A stretch of 64,000 nt of DNA from Streptomyces odontomachi (GTDB taxonomy: Bacteria > Actinomycetota > Actinomycetes > Streptomycetales > Streptomycetaceae), in assembly GCF_024435355.1 (NCBI RefSeq), contig NZ_JAMJWG010000007.1:186001-250000 (forward strand), in the 5' to 3' direction. The notes under the pieces were generated by a model that saw only the letters and a program-made list of their open reading frames with translations, was not told the origin of the DNA and searched no databases. Of the stretch, positions 48,770-58,182 are shown in pieces (within the stretch, counting starts at the first letter, position 1; the number at the start of each line of letters is the position of its first letter). A program made the position numbers and the translations under genes.

Positions 48770-51139
48770 TCACCGTGGCGGTACGACCGGCGTCCCGTCC
48801 GCCAACCGCCCGGTCACCCGAGGCCGAGCGCCCCGCTCGGCCGGCACCGCGAGGATGGGCCCCGCAACCCGCCCCCGCACCGCGCCCCAGGACACGATCG
48901 AGACGACGTTCTCGCTCCCCGCCGCCAGCAGGTACCAGGTGCCGGCCGCCGACTTCCACAGCACCGCCGCCAGCACCTGCGGGGCACGCACCCCGCAGAC
49001 GGGGGAGTTCTCGGCCGCGGCCACGAGCGCACTGGTGGTGCGGTCCGGGATCTGGATGCCGACCAGCACCCGGCTGCCGGGGCCCCGCCAGGTGTCGGCC
49101 CTGGCGCACAGCCAGGTGGCGACGCCGCCACCGTCGGGCAGGGTCTCCTCGGCGTACCGCCAGGAGTTGACCGCGCGCACGCCGTGCCCGCGCAGCTCCG
49201 TCAGCAGGCAGCCGATGTGCCCCCAGTCGACGCGCGACGCCCGCCCGGTGGCCTCACCCGCCGACGTGGGCCGGCCGGAGGTGAGGTGCGCCGGCACCGG
49301 CTCGCCGAGGTCCGTCATGAGACGGGTGCGGTCGCCGGCACGGACGCGGAGCGCGGGCCAGGAGACGCAGCTGCCGGAGCGCGGCGCGGTGGGCGCCGGA
49401 GACGTGACGCCGTCCGGGGAGCGCGGCAGCGTGGTGGCACCGGCCTCCGGCCTCAGCAGGTCGACGACGGCGATGTCGCGCACCCACGGCGCGGACAGAT
49501 AGCGGGCCCGGTTGCCCTGGCGGCTCACCACCACCGCGGTCGCCTCCGACGCCACCGCCCCGTCGGCCCGCGCGACGTCGAGCTCGGTGCGCCGCCCGGC
49601 CTTCTCCGGTTCGGCGTACCGCACGAGCCGCAGCCCGTCGTAGAGCAGCACCACCCGGGTGTGATCCAGCGCGCCCGCGTAGAGGAGTTGGGCCGGTCCC
49701 GGTGGCGCGCCCGTCGGGGTGCCCGGTGTCGCGGACACCCGTACCCGCTTGCCGGGCCCGGCCCAGGTGGTGAGCGCCCGCCGCAGCAGCGCCCGGTCCT
49801 TGGTGAGGGTGCCGCGTGCCGGCCACACCGCGTAGTCGTTGCGGGTGGCCGTCCGCCAGGCCGCCTCGTCAGCGGTGACCAGCCGGGCGGGATCGAGCAC
49901 GTCGGCACGGGCCACCGGCGGCGGCGTACGGTGCGGTGCCGCCGGCAGGTCGTTGATCCCGTGCTGTCCCGGCAGCCCCAGCAGCGGACCGCAGATCAGC
50001 ACGGTGCAGCCGAGCACCAGTGCCGCTTTGACGCGCTGCCGGCGCCGTAGCAGGTCGGTCGGCCGGGCCCGTAGGGCGCACGGGTCGAACGCGGCGGAGC
50101 CCATCAGGGCGGCGATTCCGTTCGGGGACCCCAGGGTGCCGGCCGGGCGAGTGCCGTCCGATCCGGGGGCGGTCGTCCGGCCCACGTTCGCCGGCAGCCC
50201 GTCGGGCGATGCGCCGTCGCCTTCGGAACCGCGGGGCGCGCCCGGGTCCCCGCTGCCCCGTCCGGGGGGTGACGCCGCGGTCCCGTTCCCGGAGTCCGGT
50301 GGCGGCACGATCGTTTCACCGCCGGTGTGCGGCCGGGCCGCGGCGCCGTCCCCGGAGGCGGCCGGTGTGCCGGCCGCACGGTCCCGTTGGGCGGGCACCG
50401 TTCCGGTGCCCGGCGGGTACGTCAGACGGGCGGCCGTCGCGAGGGCGGCGTCCGGGTGGGTGACGCCGGCGGCGACCAGCACCCGGCGTGTCCCGGCCTC
50501 GCTGAGGCCCTCCAGGGTGCGCAGGACGACGGCGGCACGGGCCGGGGGGTCCAGCGCTGACAGCCGCCGGTCGAGCAGGAACTCGGCCTCGCCGCCCGGG
50601 TGCGGGGCCAGCCGCAGTCCCCAGACCAGCGGCAGCAGCGGCGGCGGATGCAGCAACCGCGTGGCCCATGCGGGACGTCGCCGGCGTGGTGCCCCTTCCT
50701 CCAGGGCACCGCGCACGACCCGTACCCGGATGCACGCATAGCCCGAGTCGACGTCCTCGCCCGGCGGTCGGCGCCCGCCGCGTGCGGCGTCGCGCGACCC
50801 GGGGGCACCGGGCGGCCGACCGGCGTCGGGCGCTGCGACACCGTCGGGCGGCTGCCCGGTGTCGTGCGACGGTCCACGGGTGGCCGGGGGCTCGTCCGGT
50901 ACCCGGGACCAGGGCAGCGCGCGCTGGATGAGGGCGTGCGCGGTGCGCACCCTGGTGTGCCGGGGCAGTCCGGCGGGCAGCAGCAGGTACGCCAGGCGGG
51001 CCAGCCGCGCGTAGTGCTCCATGAGGGCGGCTTCGGCCTGGGCCACGTCGATGGTGGCCGGCGCCTGGGTGGTGACTTGATGGGGGAGCACGTTGAGCAG
51101 AACGAGCGGGGCGCGGTGTTGGTCACCGCGGAACTCCAC
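48770..51139 (-). CDS. Large protein with degenerate ECF-sigma-like N-terminus, one membrane segment and extracytoplasmic domain
   Basis: 789 residues. Residues ~33-75 (EAALMEHYARLARLAYLLLPAG..ALIQRALP) look like a worn sigma region 2. Residues ~188-233 (LDRRLSALDPPARAAVVLRTLEGLSEAGTRRVLVAAGVTHPDAAL) resemble sigma region 4. A Pro/Gly/Ala-rich linker, one membrane helix (~373-390, ALVLGCTVLICGPLLGL) and ~400 residues with repeated beta-like strands follow. I infer a membrane-bound sigma- or anti-sigma-like sensor, but the DNA-binding residues look poorly kept. Start GTG 51139 is uncertain; no good SD. It lies 21 bp after the GH89 gene on the same strand. Confidence 0.6.
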   Translation of the reverse strand: MEFRGDQHRAPLVLLNVLPHQVTTQAPATIDVAQAEAALMEHYARLARLAYLLLPAGLPRHTRVRTAHALIQRALPWSRVPDEPPATRGPSHDTGQPPDGVAAPDAGRPPGAPGSRDAARGGRRPPGEDVDSGYACIRVRVVRGALEEGAPRRRRPAWATRLLHPPPLLPLVWGLRLAPHPGGEAEFLLDRRLSALDPPARAAVVLRTLEGLSEAGTRRVLVAAGVTHPDAALATAARLTYPPGTGTVPAQRDRAAGTPAASGDGAAARPHTGGETIVPPPDSGNGTAASPPGRGSGDPGAPRGSEGDGASPDGLPANVGRTTAPGSDGTRPAGTLGSPNGIAALMGSAAFDPCALRARPTDLLRRRQRVKAALVLGCTVLICGPLLGLPGQHGINDLPAAPHRTPPPVARADVLDPARLVTADEAAWRTATRNDYAVWPARGTLTKDRALLRRALTTWAGPGKRVRVSATPGTPTGAPPGPAQLLYAGALDHTRVVLLYDGLRLVRYAEPEKAGRRTELDVARADGAVASEATAVVVSRQGNRARYLSAPWVRDIAVVDLLRPEAGATTLPRSPDGVTSPAPTAPRSGSCVSWPALRVRAGDRTRLMTDLGEPVPAHLTSGRPTSAGEATGRASRVDWGHIGCLLTELRGHGVRAVNSWRYAEETLPDGGGVATWLCARADTWRGPGSRVLVGIQIPDRTTSALVAAAENSPVCGVRAPQVLAAVLWKSAAGTWYLLAAGSENVVSIVSWGAVRGRVAGPILAVPAERGARPRVTGRLADGTPVVPPR

Positions 51140-51160
51140 CCCCGCGGCCGTGCCGCACGC

Positions 51161-54100
51161 CTACTCCGCCTGCCATCCCCGGAACTCCACGAGGCCGCGC
51201 GTGCCGTTCCCGCCGTTCGTGGCCGTCATGAACATCCCCGCGTCCTGGGCGACGGCCGCCTGCGGCACCGCCACCGTGGCCACGGTCTGCCAGGTGGCAC
51301 CGTCGTCCGTCGAGCACAGACCGGTGTACGAGGTGCCGGCGCGCACCAGGCGCAGCCACACCGGGGCCTTGATGCCGGTGAGGCGCTTGTAGGCGTCCAG
51401 GGTGCCGTCACCGGTGGTGTCGTAGGTCAGTACGACGCCGTTGGCGGGGGTCACCGCGAGGTTGATGACGCCGGGGGAGCCCGCGGTGGCCAGCGAGTTG
51501 CGGGCGATGATCCCGGCGCGCGCCCAGGGGCCGGTGGCCGGCTGGGTGTCCACCCGCAGGGTGAGGGTGGTGCCGTCGGTGAGGACGCCTTCCCGGTAGA
51601 CCGCGCCGAACTGGTTGGTGGTCTTCCACAGGTCGGACCCCGAGCCCTCGATCGCGAACCGGTCGTCGAGCTGCCCGAAGACCGCGTCGTTGCTGCTGAC
51701 CGTCCGCCAGTCGGCGTCCAGGGGGCCGGCCTCGTGGAGGGTGCCGGGGAAGACGTCGGTGACCGGGTCGGCGCCCGCGGGCCCGTAGGTGGCCGTGAGC
51801 GTGTACGGCAGGGGCCGCAGGGGGCGGTCGAGCGGGGCGGCGGGGGCGCTCCCCTGCCAGACGAGGGTGCCGCTGCCCGCGGCGGGGACGCCCGGCAGGG
51901 TGGTGCCGGACTGCGGCTCGGCGTCGACACCGTCGAGGGCCAGGGCGACTTCTCCGGTGGCCTTGAAGCCGTTGACGTTGGTGAAGACGACCGTCAGCCG
52001 GGTCTGCCCGCCCGGCGGGAACACCGCCGGGTCGGCGGTGACCGCCACCGAACCCTGGTAGGGGGCGGCGGCGAGCACGTCACGGACCCGGACGGCCGTG
52101 CGGTACGGGTCGGCCACCGGCCGCAGCGGATAGTCCTTGCGCTCCCGTGTCCAGGGCTCCTCGAACGCGAACCAGTCCACGGGCGTCGGCGCGCGGCCCT
52201 CGTGCAGGGCGTCGGTCAGCTCGTCCAACCAGGTCTGCCAGCGGGGCAGGTAGAAGTCCGCGACGAGGCCGTGCCAGCTGCGGTTGGCGTACTCGTGCAG
52301 GGTGCCGGCGGTGGTGCGGTCGCCCCAGACCGTCACCAGCGCCTTCGCGGTGCGCTCGAACTCGGCGCGCTCGGCGTCGTCGGTCGCCATCCGGCGGGCG
52401 TCGTTCACCCACGGCCCGAGCAGGAAGTCGGGGTGGGTGCCGGCGACGTCGTCGGTGAGCCGCATCAGGTTCAGCCAGAGCGTGGTGAGCGTCCGGAACG
52501 TCGCCTCGTCGCCGCGGTCGTAGGCGTCCTTGAGGCGGGGCAGGTACTGGCGGCTGCGGTGCTCCAGCGCCTGGCGGGCCACGTCGACCAGGTCGTGGCC
52601 GTAGGCGCCGCTGCGGCGCAACGGCGCGGCCACCGCCAGTAGACCGGTCAGGGCCCCGTCGAAACGGGCCGGGTCGTAGGTGAGGTCGCTGGGCGCGTAC
52701 TGGGCCGCGCGGGCGGCGGCGAGATCGGGGCGGGCCGCGAAGAGGGAGTCGTGCGGGTCGCTGCGCTGCACCGCATGCTGCTGGTACGCCGTCGCCTCCA
52801 GCACCCCCCAGGCGGCGCGCGCACCATCGTCGCGCGCCCCGTAACGGAAGTCCGCGTAGGACGCGAACCACGCGGGGCGGTCCACCGGACCCGACGACCA
52901 GGCAAGTTCGGAGAAGAGCTCGAAGGCCGCCGGGTCCCGGTCGGTCGCCTCCGGCAGATAGGCGGTGCCCACCAGCGCGCTGTCCGCCTTGTCGCGCCAG
53001 GCGAAGAACTTCTCGTTCCAGATGTGCGCCCGGGCGCCCAGCGTGGTGCGCCCACCGAAGTTGGGGATGGTGCCGAAGGCGTACGGCGTGCCGCCCCAGT
53101 CCTGCTCCCGGTCGGTGACGGACGTGTACCGGTCCGAGACTCCGTCGACGATCAGCATGCGGCTCTTGTCGACGGCGTCCAGCAGCTCGGGCAGCGGATT
53201 GGCCTCCCAGCCGAGGATCACCCAGGTCGCGTCCGGATGGGCGACGTCCAGGGCCCGCTGCACCCCGCGCGCCGCGTCCGGCACCGGCACGTCACCGGCC
53301 GTGCCACCCTCGTGCAGCAGGTCCATCTTGAAGTGCCCGGCGGCCCCGAACACGTCCTGCTGGTGGCGGTAGAACGCGGCGGCCACCGCGGCGAACGCGC
53401 CGGTGCGCGGGTCGAGCCAGTCGGGGCGCTCGAAGCCGTGCCAGGTGCCCTGGGGGACGACGTGCGCGTCGCCGCCGTAGCGCGCCGCGAACCCGGTGGG
53501 CACGTGCCCGTAGTAGCCGGGCAGCACCGGTGCCATGCCCAGCTCGCGCAGCCGGTCCGCGATCCGGCGGCCGAGCTGGGCGCGTGCGGCGATCAGGTCG
53601 GCACTCAGCGGGCCGCCGTAGCCCGAGAGGTTCTGCAACAGCCACCACGGCTGGTACGCCGGCGCGGGCAACCAGGCGCGCGCCTCGGCGTCCGAGTAGC
53701 CGAACTCCATGAGGGTGCGCTGGTAGACGGCCTCCATGCCGGCGATGACCAGCACCTCGTTGCAGCCGTGCAGCGCCAGGATGTCGATCATGCGCTCCCA
53801 GTACGACCAGTCGGCGTACGGGGCGGTGTAACCGTCGTTGGTGTCGTTCAGCGCGAACCGGTGCCGCAGGGCGGTGCTGCGCTCCAGCGGCCGGGCGGGT
53901 GCGGGCAGCCTGGCGGGCAGCGCCGTCTGGCTGCCGTTCCAGCTGAGGTGCGCCCCGCACACGTACTTCAGGTACCAGTGGACGCCGGTCAGCAGCACCG
54001 CGGGGCTGGTGCCCTCGACCGTGACGTGGCCCGTGCTGCCGGTGACCCGGAAGCGTTCCTCACCGTCCCCGGTCGGCAGGGCGCGCAGCGTGAACTGGTC

Positions 54101-54406
54101 GGCGTGACCGGGCAGCAAGCGGTGCACGGCGTCGGCGGCGGGGCCGGTGGCGAAGGTCGCGTGGGGCGCGTCCTGGGCGGCGCCGGAGGCCGGTGTCCGG
54201 GAGACGGCGTGCGCGGGGGAGCGGGACACCAGCGAGGTGCCTGCCCCGAGGACGCCGGCGGCGGACAGCAGCGCACGGCGCGTCGGACGCCGCGCGCCAT
54301 CCGGTGGCGCCGGGGGGCGCACGGTCCCCGGCGCTCCGGAAGGCGTCCGTGAGCCGTGGGTGGCCCTTGCACCCGATGGAAGCGGCGAGCCCGACGAAGC
54401 GGTCAT
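51161..54406 (-). CDS. Secreted GH89 alpha-N-acetylglucosaminidase
   Basis: 1081 residues. An N-terminal Tat signal (RRPTRRALLSAAGVLGAGTS... AHA) follows ~38 polar residues. The GH89 (NAGLU) core runs ~80-720, with HWYLKYVCGAHLSWNGSQ, FALNDTNDGYTAPYADWSYWERMIDILALHGCNEVLVIAGMEAVYQ, GYYGHVPTGFAARYGGDA and IPNFGGRTTLG. A NEW3/NPCBM-associated-like segment (VAVTADPAVFPPGGQTRLTVVFTN) and a concanavalin-like C-terminal domain (~880-1081) follow. It should release terminal alpha-linked N-acetylglucosamine from extracellular glycans. The ATG at 54406 follows a GGGGGG stretch. Confidence 0.9.
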   Translation of the reverse strand: MTASSGSPLPSGARATHGSRTPSGAPGTVRPPAPPDGARRPTRRALLSAAGVLGAGTSLVSRSPAHAVSRTPASGAAQDAPHATFATGPAADAVHRLLPGHADQFTLRALPTGDGEERFRVTGSTGHVTVEGTSPAVLLTGVHWYLKYVCGAHLSWNGSQTALPARLPAPARPLERSTALRHRFALNDTNDGYTAPYADWSYWERMIDILALHGCNEVLVIAGMEAVYQRTLMEFGYSDAEARAWLPAPAYQPWWLLQNLSGYGGPLSADLIAARAQLGRRIADRLRELGMAPVLPGYYGHVPTGFAARYGGDAHVVPQGTWHGFERPDWLDPRTGAFAAVAAAFYRHQQDVFGAAGHFKMDLLHEGGTAGDVPVPDAARGVQRALDVAHPDATWVILGWEANPLPELLDAVDKSRMLIVDGVSDRYTSVTDREQDWGGTPYAFGTIPNFGGRTTLGARAHIWNEKFFAWRDKADSALVGTAYLPEATDRDPAAFELFSELAWSSGPVDRPAWFASYADFRYGARDDGARAAWGVLEATAYQQHAVQRSDPHDSLFAARPDLAAARAAQYAPSDLTYDPARFDGALTGLLAVAAPLRRSGAYGHDLVDVARQALEHRSRQYLPRLKDAYDRGDEATFRTLTTLWLNLMRLTDDVAGTHPDFLLGPWVNDARRMATDDAERAEFERTAKALVTVWGDRTTAGTLHEYANRSWHGLVADFYLPRWQTWLDELTDALHEGRAPTPVDWFAFEEPWTRERKDYPLRPVADPYRTAVRVRDVLAAAPYQGSVAVTADPAVFPPGGQTRLTVVFTNVNGFKATGEVALALDGVDAEPQSGTTLPGVPAAGSGTLVWQGSAPAAPLDRPLRPLPYTLTATYGPAGADPVTDVFPGTLHEAGPLDADWRTVSSNDAVFGQLDDRFAIEGSGSDLWKTTNQFGAVYREGVLTDGTTLTLRVDTQPATGPWARAGIIARNSLATAGSPGVINLAVTPANGVVLTYDTTGDGTLDAYKRLTGIKAPVWLRLVRAGTSYTGLCSTDDGATWQTVATVAVPQAAVAQDAGMFMTATNGGNGTRGLVEFRGWQAE

Positions 54407-54652
54407 GTTCCCCCCACTGTGATGATCTGGTGGCAAGGTTGCAGTATGTGCATGCTGCTGAGCGCACGGTAGTGATCGTTACGCCTGAGGGCAACGGGGC
54501 GTGACGAGAGCCGTGTGAAGAATGTGCCGGCAGTACCCCGACGCGCCGCGTTTTCTGATGCCGCGTGGGCTGACGCCGAGCAAGCCTGCGGCCGAGTGGG
54601 TCCGACGCGGGTGGCCTGGCGGACAGCCGGGACGCGGCGGCGGAGCGGACCG

Positions 54653-55303
54653 TCAGCGGTCGCGGTCCAGGTAGGCGAGGACCGCCAGGACCCGCCGGTT
54701 GTCGTCGTCGGAGACCTCGAGGCCGAGCTTGGCGAAGATGTTCGACGTGTGCTTGGCGATCGCGCGCTCGGTGACGACGAGTTGGCCGGCGATGGCCGCG
54801 TTCGACCGGCCCTGCGCCATCAGCTCCAGCACCTCCAGCTCCCGCGCGGTCAGCACGGACAACGGCCGCTCCACCGAGCGGCGCGCCAGCAGCTGCGAGA
54901 TGACCTGCGGGTCCATCGCGGTGCCCCCGGCGGCCACCCGCTGCACGGCGTCGACGAACTGCCCGGCGTCGAACACCCGGTCCTTGAGCAGATAGCCGAT
55001 GCCACCGTCGCCGTCCGCCAGCAGTTCGCGCGCGTACAGGCGCTCCACGTGCTGCGAGAGGATCAGCACCGGCAGCCCGGGGCGCTCCCGGCGGGCCGCG
55101 AGCGCGCACTGGAGGCCCTCGTCGGTGTGCGTGGGCGGCAGCCGGACGTCGATCACCGCCACGTCGGGCCGGAGCTCGGCCAGGGCGCGGGTCAGCTCGG
55201 GGCCGCTCTCGACGGCCGCGGCGATCTCGAAGCCGAACGCCTGGAGCATCCGCACCAGACCGTCGCGGAGCAGGAAGAGATCTTCGGCCAGTACTACGCG
55301 CAA
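54653..55303 (-). CDS. LuxR-type response regulator
   Basis: 216 residues. The receiver domain has the acidic pair E7-D8, phospho-acceptor D52 (VAVIDVRLPP) and a conserved Lys (GYLLKDR). The NarL/LuxR helix-turn-helix is LTARELEVLELMAQGRSNAAIAGQLVVTERAIAKHTSNIFAKLGL. Its start overlaps the end of the sensor kinase gene by 10 bp, so they form a two-component pair. Target genes are unknown; GH89 lies just downstream but is separated by about 250 bp. Confidence 0.92.
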   Translation of the reverse strand: MRVVLAEDLFLLRDGLVRMLQAFGFEIAAAVESGPELTRALAELRPDVAVIDVRLPPTHTDEGLQCALAARRERPGLPVLILSQHVERLYARELLADGDGGIGYLLKDRVFDAGQFVDAVQRVAAGGTAMDPQVISQLLARRSVERPLSVLTARELEVLELMAQGRSNAAIAGQLVVTERAIAKHTSNIFAKLGLEVSDDDNRRVLAVLAYLDRDR

Positions 55304-56751
55304 GGGATCTCCATGGTGATCATGGTGGGGCCGCCGCGCGGTGAGGTGACGGCCAGGATGCCGTCGAAGGTACCGAGTCGCCGTTCGACTCCGGAAAGCC
55401 CCGTCCCGGCACCGATCACCGCGCCGCCCTTGCCGTCGTCGGTGACCGCGATGCGCAGCATGCCCTCGACGTGGTGCACGTCCACCGCGATGCGGTCGGC
55501 ACCGGCGTGCTTGATCGCGTTGGTGAGGGCCTCGCTCACCGCGAAGTACGCCGCCGACTCGACCGGATCGGTCAGCCGCGCCGGCAGGGACGCGTCGATG
55601 TGCACGTCGACCGGGATCGGCATCCGCAGCGCCAGCGCCCGTATCGCGTCCCCGAGACCGCGCTCGGCCAGCACCGGAGGATGGATGCCGCGCACCAGGT
55701 CGCGCAGCTCGGTGAGCGCCTCGGCGGAGGACTGGCGGGCCCGGGCGAGCAGTTCACGTGCGGTCGCCGGGTCCGCCTCCAGCAGCGCCTCCACGGTGCC
55801 CAGCTCCATGCCGACGGCGACCAGCCGGGCCTGCGCGCCGTCGTGCAGGTCGCGCTCGATGCGGCGCAGTTCGGCGGCCGAGGTGTCCACGGCGTCGTGG
55901 CGAGTGGTCGTGAGCCGGTCGATGCGCCGGCTGAGCGCGGCCGCACGCCCGCGGTCCAGCAGCGCGGCGGCGCACCGGAAGTGCAGCTCCACCAGTCGCG
56001 AGCCGACCATCGGAAGCACCGCCAGCCAGACACAGCCGAGCAGCCCCGCGAGGAAGGCCGTGCCCCAGCCGCCGACCGGGATGAACGCGAACCACCAGCC
56101 GTTCGCCGCGTCCACCACCGGCCGCCACAGCCCGAACGCCAGCAGGATCCCGAAGACACCCTCCTCGAGCAGGGCCGGCGTGAGGATCGCGAGCACCGTG
56201 CCGATCGTGACGTCGAACGGCAGCCACGCCAGGTCCCGCCAGGTCGCCCGGTCCTTCAGCATCAGCAGGCAGCGCCGCACCTGCCCGGCGATCCCCCCGG
56301 GCAGCCGCTTCGGGAGCGGCGCGTACGGCACCGGGATGCGCACCCCGCACCACTCGGCGGCCAGCAACCGCCGGTAGTTGGCGTGCCAGCGCACCAGGTC
56401 CAGCACGACCGGGGTGGTGAGCAGCCCCACGCCGATCGGGATCAGGGCGAGCGACAGAACGGTGAGCACGAACAGCGGGATCGAGCCGGCGAGCGTGGCG
56501 AGGGTCAGCAGCACGCCGCGCAGCACGGCGAGCCCCGCGGTGCGGGCACGCGCCTGGAGCTCGGTGCGCCAGTCGTCCGGGAGCAGGTTCCGAACGGGTA
56601 CGCCGGGGACGCGCCGTCCGGTGGCGCCGGCGCCGGTCCGCTCGTCGCCCAGGGGCCGGCCGTGGCCGCGCGGCGGCGCCTCGGGATGTTCCGTCCCGCG
56701 CCCCACAGGGGTACGGGGTTCGCCGCGTTCAGGGCCGGGTTCCGGGGTCAT
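55294..56751 (-). CDS. Sensor histidine kinase (NarX/DesK-like)
   Basis: 485 residues. A ~60-residue polar N-terminus, a membrane sensor region with about four to five segments (~72-250, RTAGLAVLRGVLLTLATLAGS.. and ..AFLAGLLGCVWLAVLPMVGS) and then the HisKA_3 dimerisation domain with H303 (RRIERDLHDGAQARLVAVGMELG). The ATPase domain is short (AYFAVSEALTNAIKHAGADRI; DDGKGGAVIGAGTGLSGVERRL). The sensor region resembles the actinobacterial 'putative sensor' domain. It partners the LuxR-type regulator. Signal unknown. Confidence 0.9.
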   Translation of the reverse strand: MTPEPGPERGEPRTPVGRGTEHPEAPPRGHGRPLGDERTGAGATGRRVPGVPVRNLLPDDWRTELQARARTAGLAVLRGVLLTLATLAGSIPLFVLTVLSLALIPIGVGLLTTPVVLDLVRWHANYRRLLAAEWCGVRIPVPYAPLPKRLPGGIAGQVRRCLLMLKDRATWRDLAWLPFDVTIGTVLAILTPALLEEGVFGILLAFGLWRPVVDAANGWWFAFIPVGGWGTAFLAGLLGCVWLAVLPMVGSRLVELHFRCAAALLDRGRAAALSRRIDRLTTTRHDAVDTSAAELRRIERDLHDGAQARLVAVGMELGTVEALLEADPATARELLARARQSSAEALTELRDLVRGIHPPVLAERGLGDAIRALALRMPIPVDVHIDASLPARLTDPVESAAYFAVSEALTNAIKHAGADRIAVDVHHVEGMLRIAVTDDGKGGAVIGAGTGLSGVERRLGTFDGILAVTSPRGGPTMITMEIPCA

Positions 56752-56876
56752 GGTGCCCAGTGTCGCCGAGCAGGCCGCCCGGGGGCACGGGGTTCTGCCC
56801 CCGTGCCGGGGGTGTACCTGGCACCACCTGTCGCCTGTCCCGCGCCGGGTCCGGCAGCGCCGCGGGCCCGGCGGGC

Positions 56877-57602
56877 TCAGTGGGCCGCCGGCGGCGTGTA
56901 CTTGTAGCCCACCCGGCGCACCGTCTGGATCACGCGCCGGTGCTCGGCGCCGAGCTTGCGCCGCAGGCGGGCGATGTGGACGTCGACCGTGCGCCCGTCG
57001 CCCACGTGCCCGTAGCCCCACACGGTGGTGACCAGGTGGTCGCGGGTGTGCACCCGGTGCGGATGGGCGACCAGGTGCGCCAGCAGTTCGAACTCCAGGT
57101 ACGTCAGGTCCAGATGCCGCCCGTCGACCTCGGCGGTGCGGCGGACCGCGTCGATCCGTATGAGGGCGTCCCGGTCGCCCGGGACGCCGCCGGCAGCGCC
57201 CGCCGCGGCTTCCGCAACGCTCCCGCCCGGCGCGCCGTGGACCGGCACCCCGTGGACCGGCACGGCGGACGGCAGGCCGGCGAGTCCCGGAAGCTGGTCG
57301 ACGGGGACGAGGACCAGGTAGCCGACCATCGGGGGGTGCCCCGGCAGGGTGGGCAGGGCGTGCGGCGGGGCGGGCAGCCAGGTGGCGCCGGGCGGGAGGA
57401 AGTCGGTGATGTCCTGGCCCAGGCTCTCCACCGCTCCCCCAGAGTTTTGAAGGGCCTGGGAGGTGCCCCCAGAGCGGGGGAGACCCCAATCCGGGTCCCG
57501 GTCGACGGCGCGTAGCCGGTGCCGGGCGGACCCGGAAGCGGCGGCTGCGGCGGGGGAGGGTGCGGCTTCGGCGACGGTGGTGAAGGAACGGGGGTGTGCC
57601 AT
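56877..57602 (-). CDS. Orphan OmpR-type winged-helix regulator without receiver
   Basis: 241 residues. Only the C-terminal ~95 residues are a recognisable domain: the winged helix of OmpR-type regulators (IDAVRRTAEVDGRHLDLTYLEFELLAHLVAHPHRVHTRDHLVTTVWGYGHVGDGRTVDVHIARLRRKLG). The N-terminal half is Pro/Ala/Gly-rich and has no receiver, with a short hydrophobic strand (MVGYLVLVPVDQLPG). Part of it (~44-60) is encoded by the 40-bp intergenic repeat at 57433-57472. No kinase gene is paired with it. Function unknown; it presumably binds DNA without phosphorylation. Confidence 0.8.
   Translation of the reverse strand: MAHPRSFTTVAEAAPSPAAAAASGSARHRLRAVDRDPDWGLPRSGGTSQALQNSGGAVESLGQDITDFLPPGATWLPAPPHALPTLPGHPPMVGYLVLVPVDQLPGLAGLPSAVPVHGVPVHGAPGGSVAEAAAGAAGGVPGDRDALIRIDAVRRTAEVDGRHLDLTYLEFELLAHLVAHPHRVHTRDHLVTTVWGYGHVGDGRTVDVHIARLRRKLGAEHRRVIQTVRRVGYKYTPPAAH
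57433..57472. repeat. 40-bp repeat inside the winged-helix regulator gene
   Basis: Related to the block in aglA: starts GCTCCCCC, ends TGGGAGGTGCCCCCAG. On the coding strand it gives the inserted-looking peptide TSQALQNSGGAVE. Confidence 0.55.
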
Positions 57603-58182
57603 GGGGAGTCAGCTCTTTCGCGCGAGAGGTTGTCGAAGGACATACGTCGTGCGCGCTGGTCGAACGCCGGGAAGACGAACGGCTTTCAGAGGGCCAGCGC
57701 GATCCACGCGCGGCAACACACCCGGTCGAAGTCGTGATTCTGACGGGACGGCCAGAAAGGCTCGAGGTCGTGATGACCCGTCGCGGTGTCCTGGAAGCCT
57801 GCCATGGAGCCATTGAACCAGACGGCGGCCCGATGGCCGAGGGTTCCGTGCGCCAGGTCTCACCCAGCGATACGACGTCCCTTCGACGGTTCCCGCCGCG
57901 CGATGCGCAGGCCCCGACGTGGCACCCGTCCGGCACCCGTCCGGCCACCTCGTCAGGATGCTCCTGGCCGTCTCTTCGGGGGATCCCCGGCCGCCTCCGT
58001 TCCCCCCTCGCACCACCCCGCCCCCGGGCCCCCTCCGCCCACCCCCGTCCCACCCTCCACGACGCCCTCAACTGCCCTGCTGGCCAGCGGCTTTTGTCAG
58101 TGGGGCGCAGTAGAATTGAAGCAGTGTTCGAGGGGTTCCGATCGGACGGAGAAGGACCCCTGACCGCGACAGGAGGATGGCT
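57603..58182. other. 580-bp region between divergent regulator and 94-residue protein genes
   Basis: Contains a PafBC-type promoter motif near the right end (listed separately). The rest shows C-rich tracts (57990-58060). An open frame crosses it on the plus strand but has no SD and no recognisable sequence. Confidence 0.45.
58094..58116 (+). promoter_or_regulatory. PafBC/RecA-NDp-type DNA-damage promoter
   Basis: TTGTCAGTG (58094-58102), 8 bp, TAGAAT (58111-58116). This matches the actinobacterial RecA-NDp motif tTGTCRgtg-N8-TAnnnT, which is recognised with the PafBC activator and is LexA-independent. The short spacing is wrong for an ordinary -35/-10 pair but right for this class. It predicts a leader of about 60 nt before the gene at 58183. 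Confidence 0.7.
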
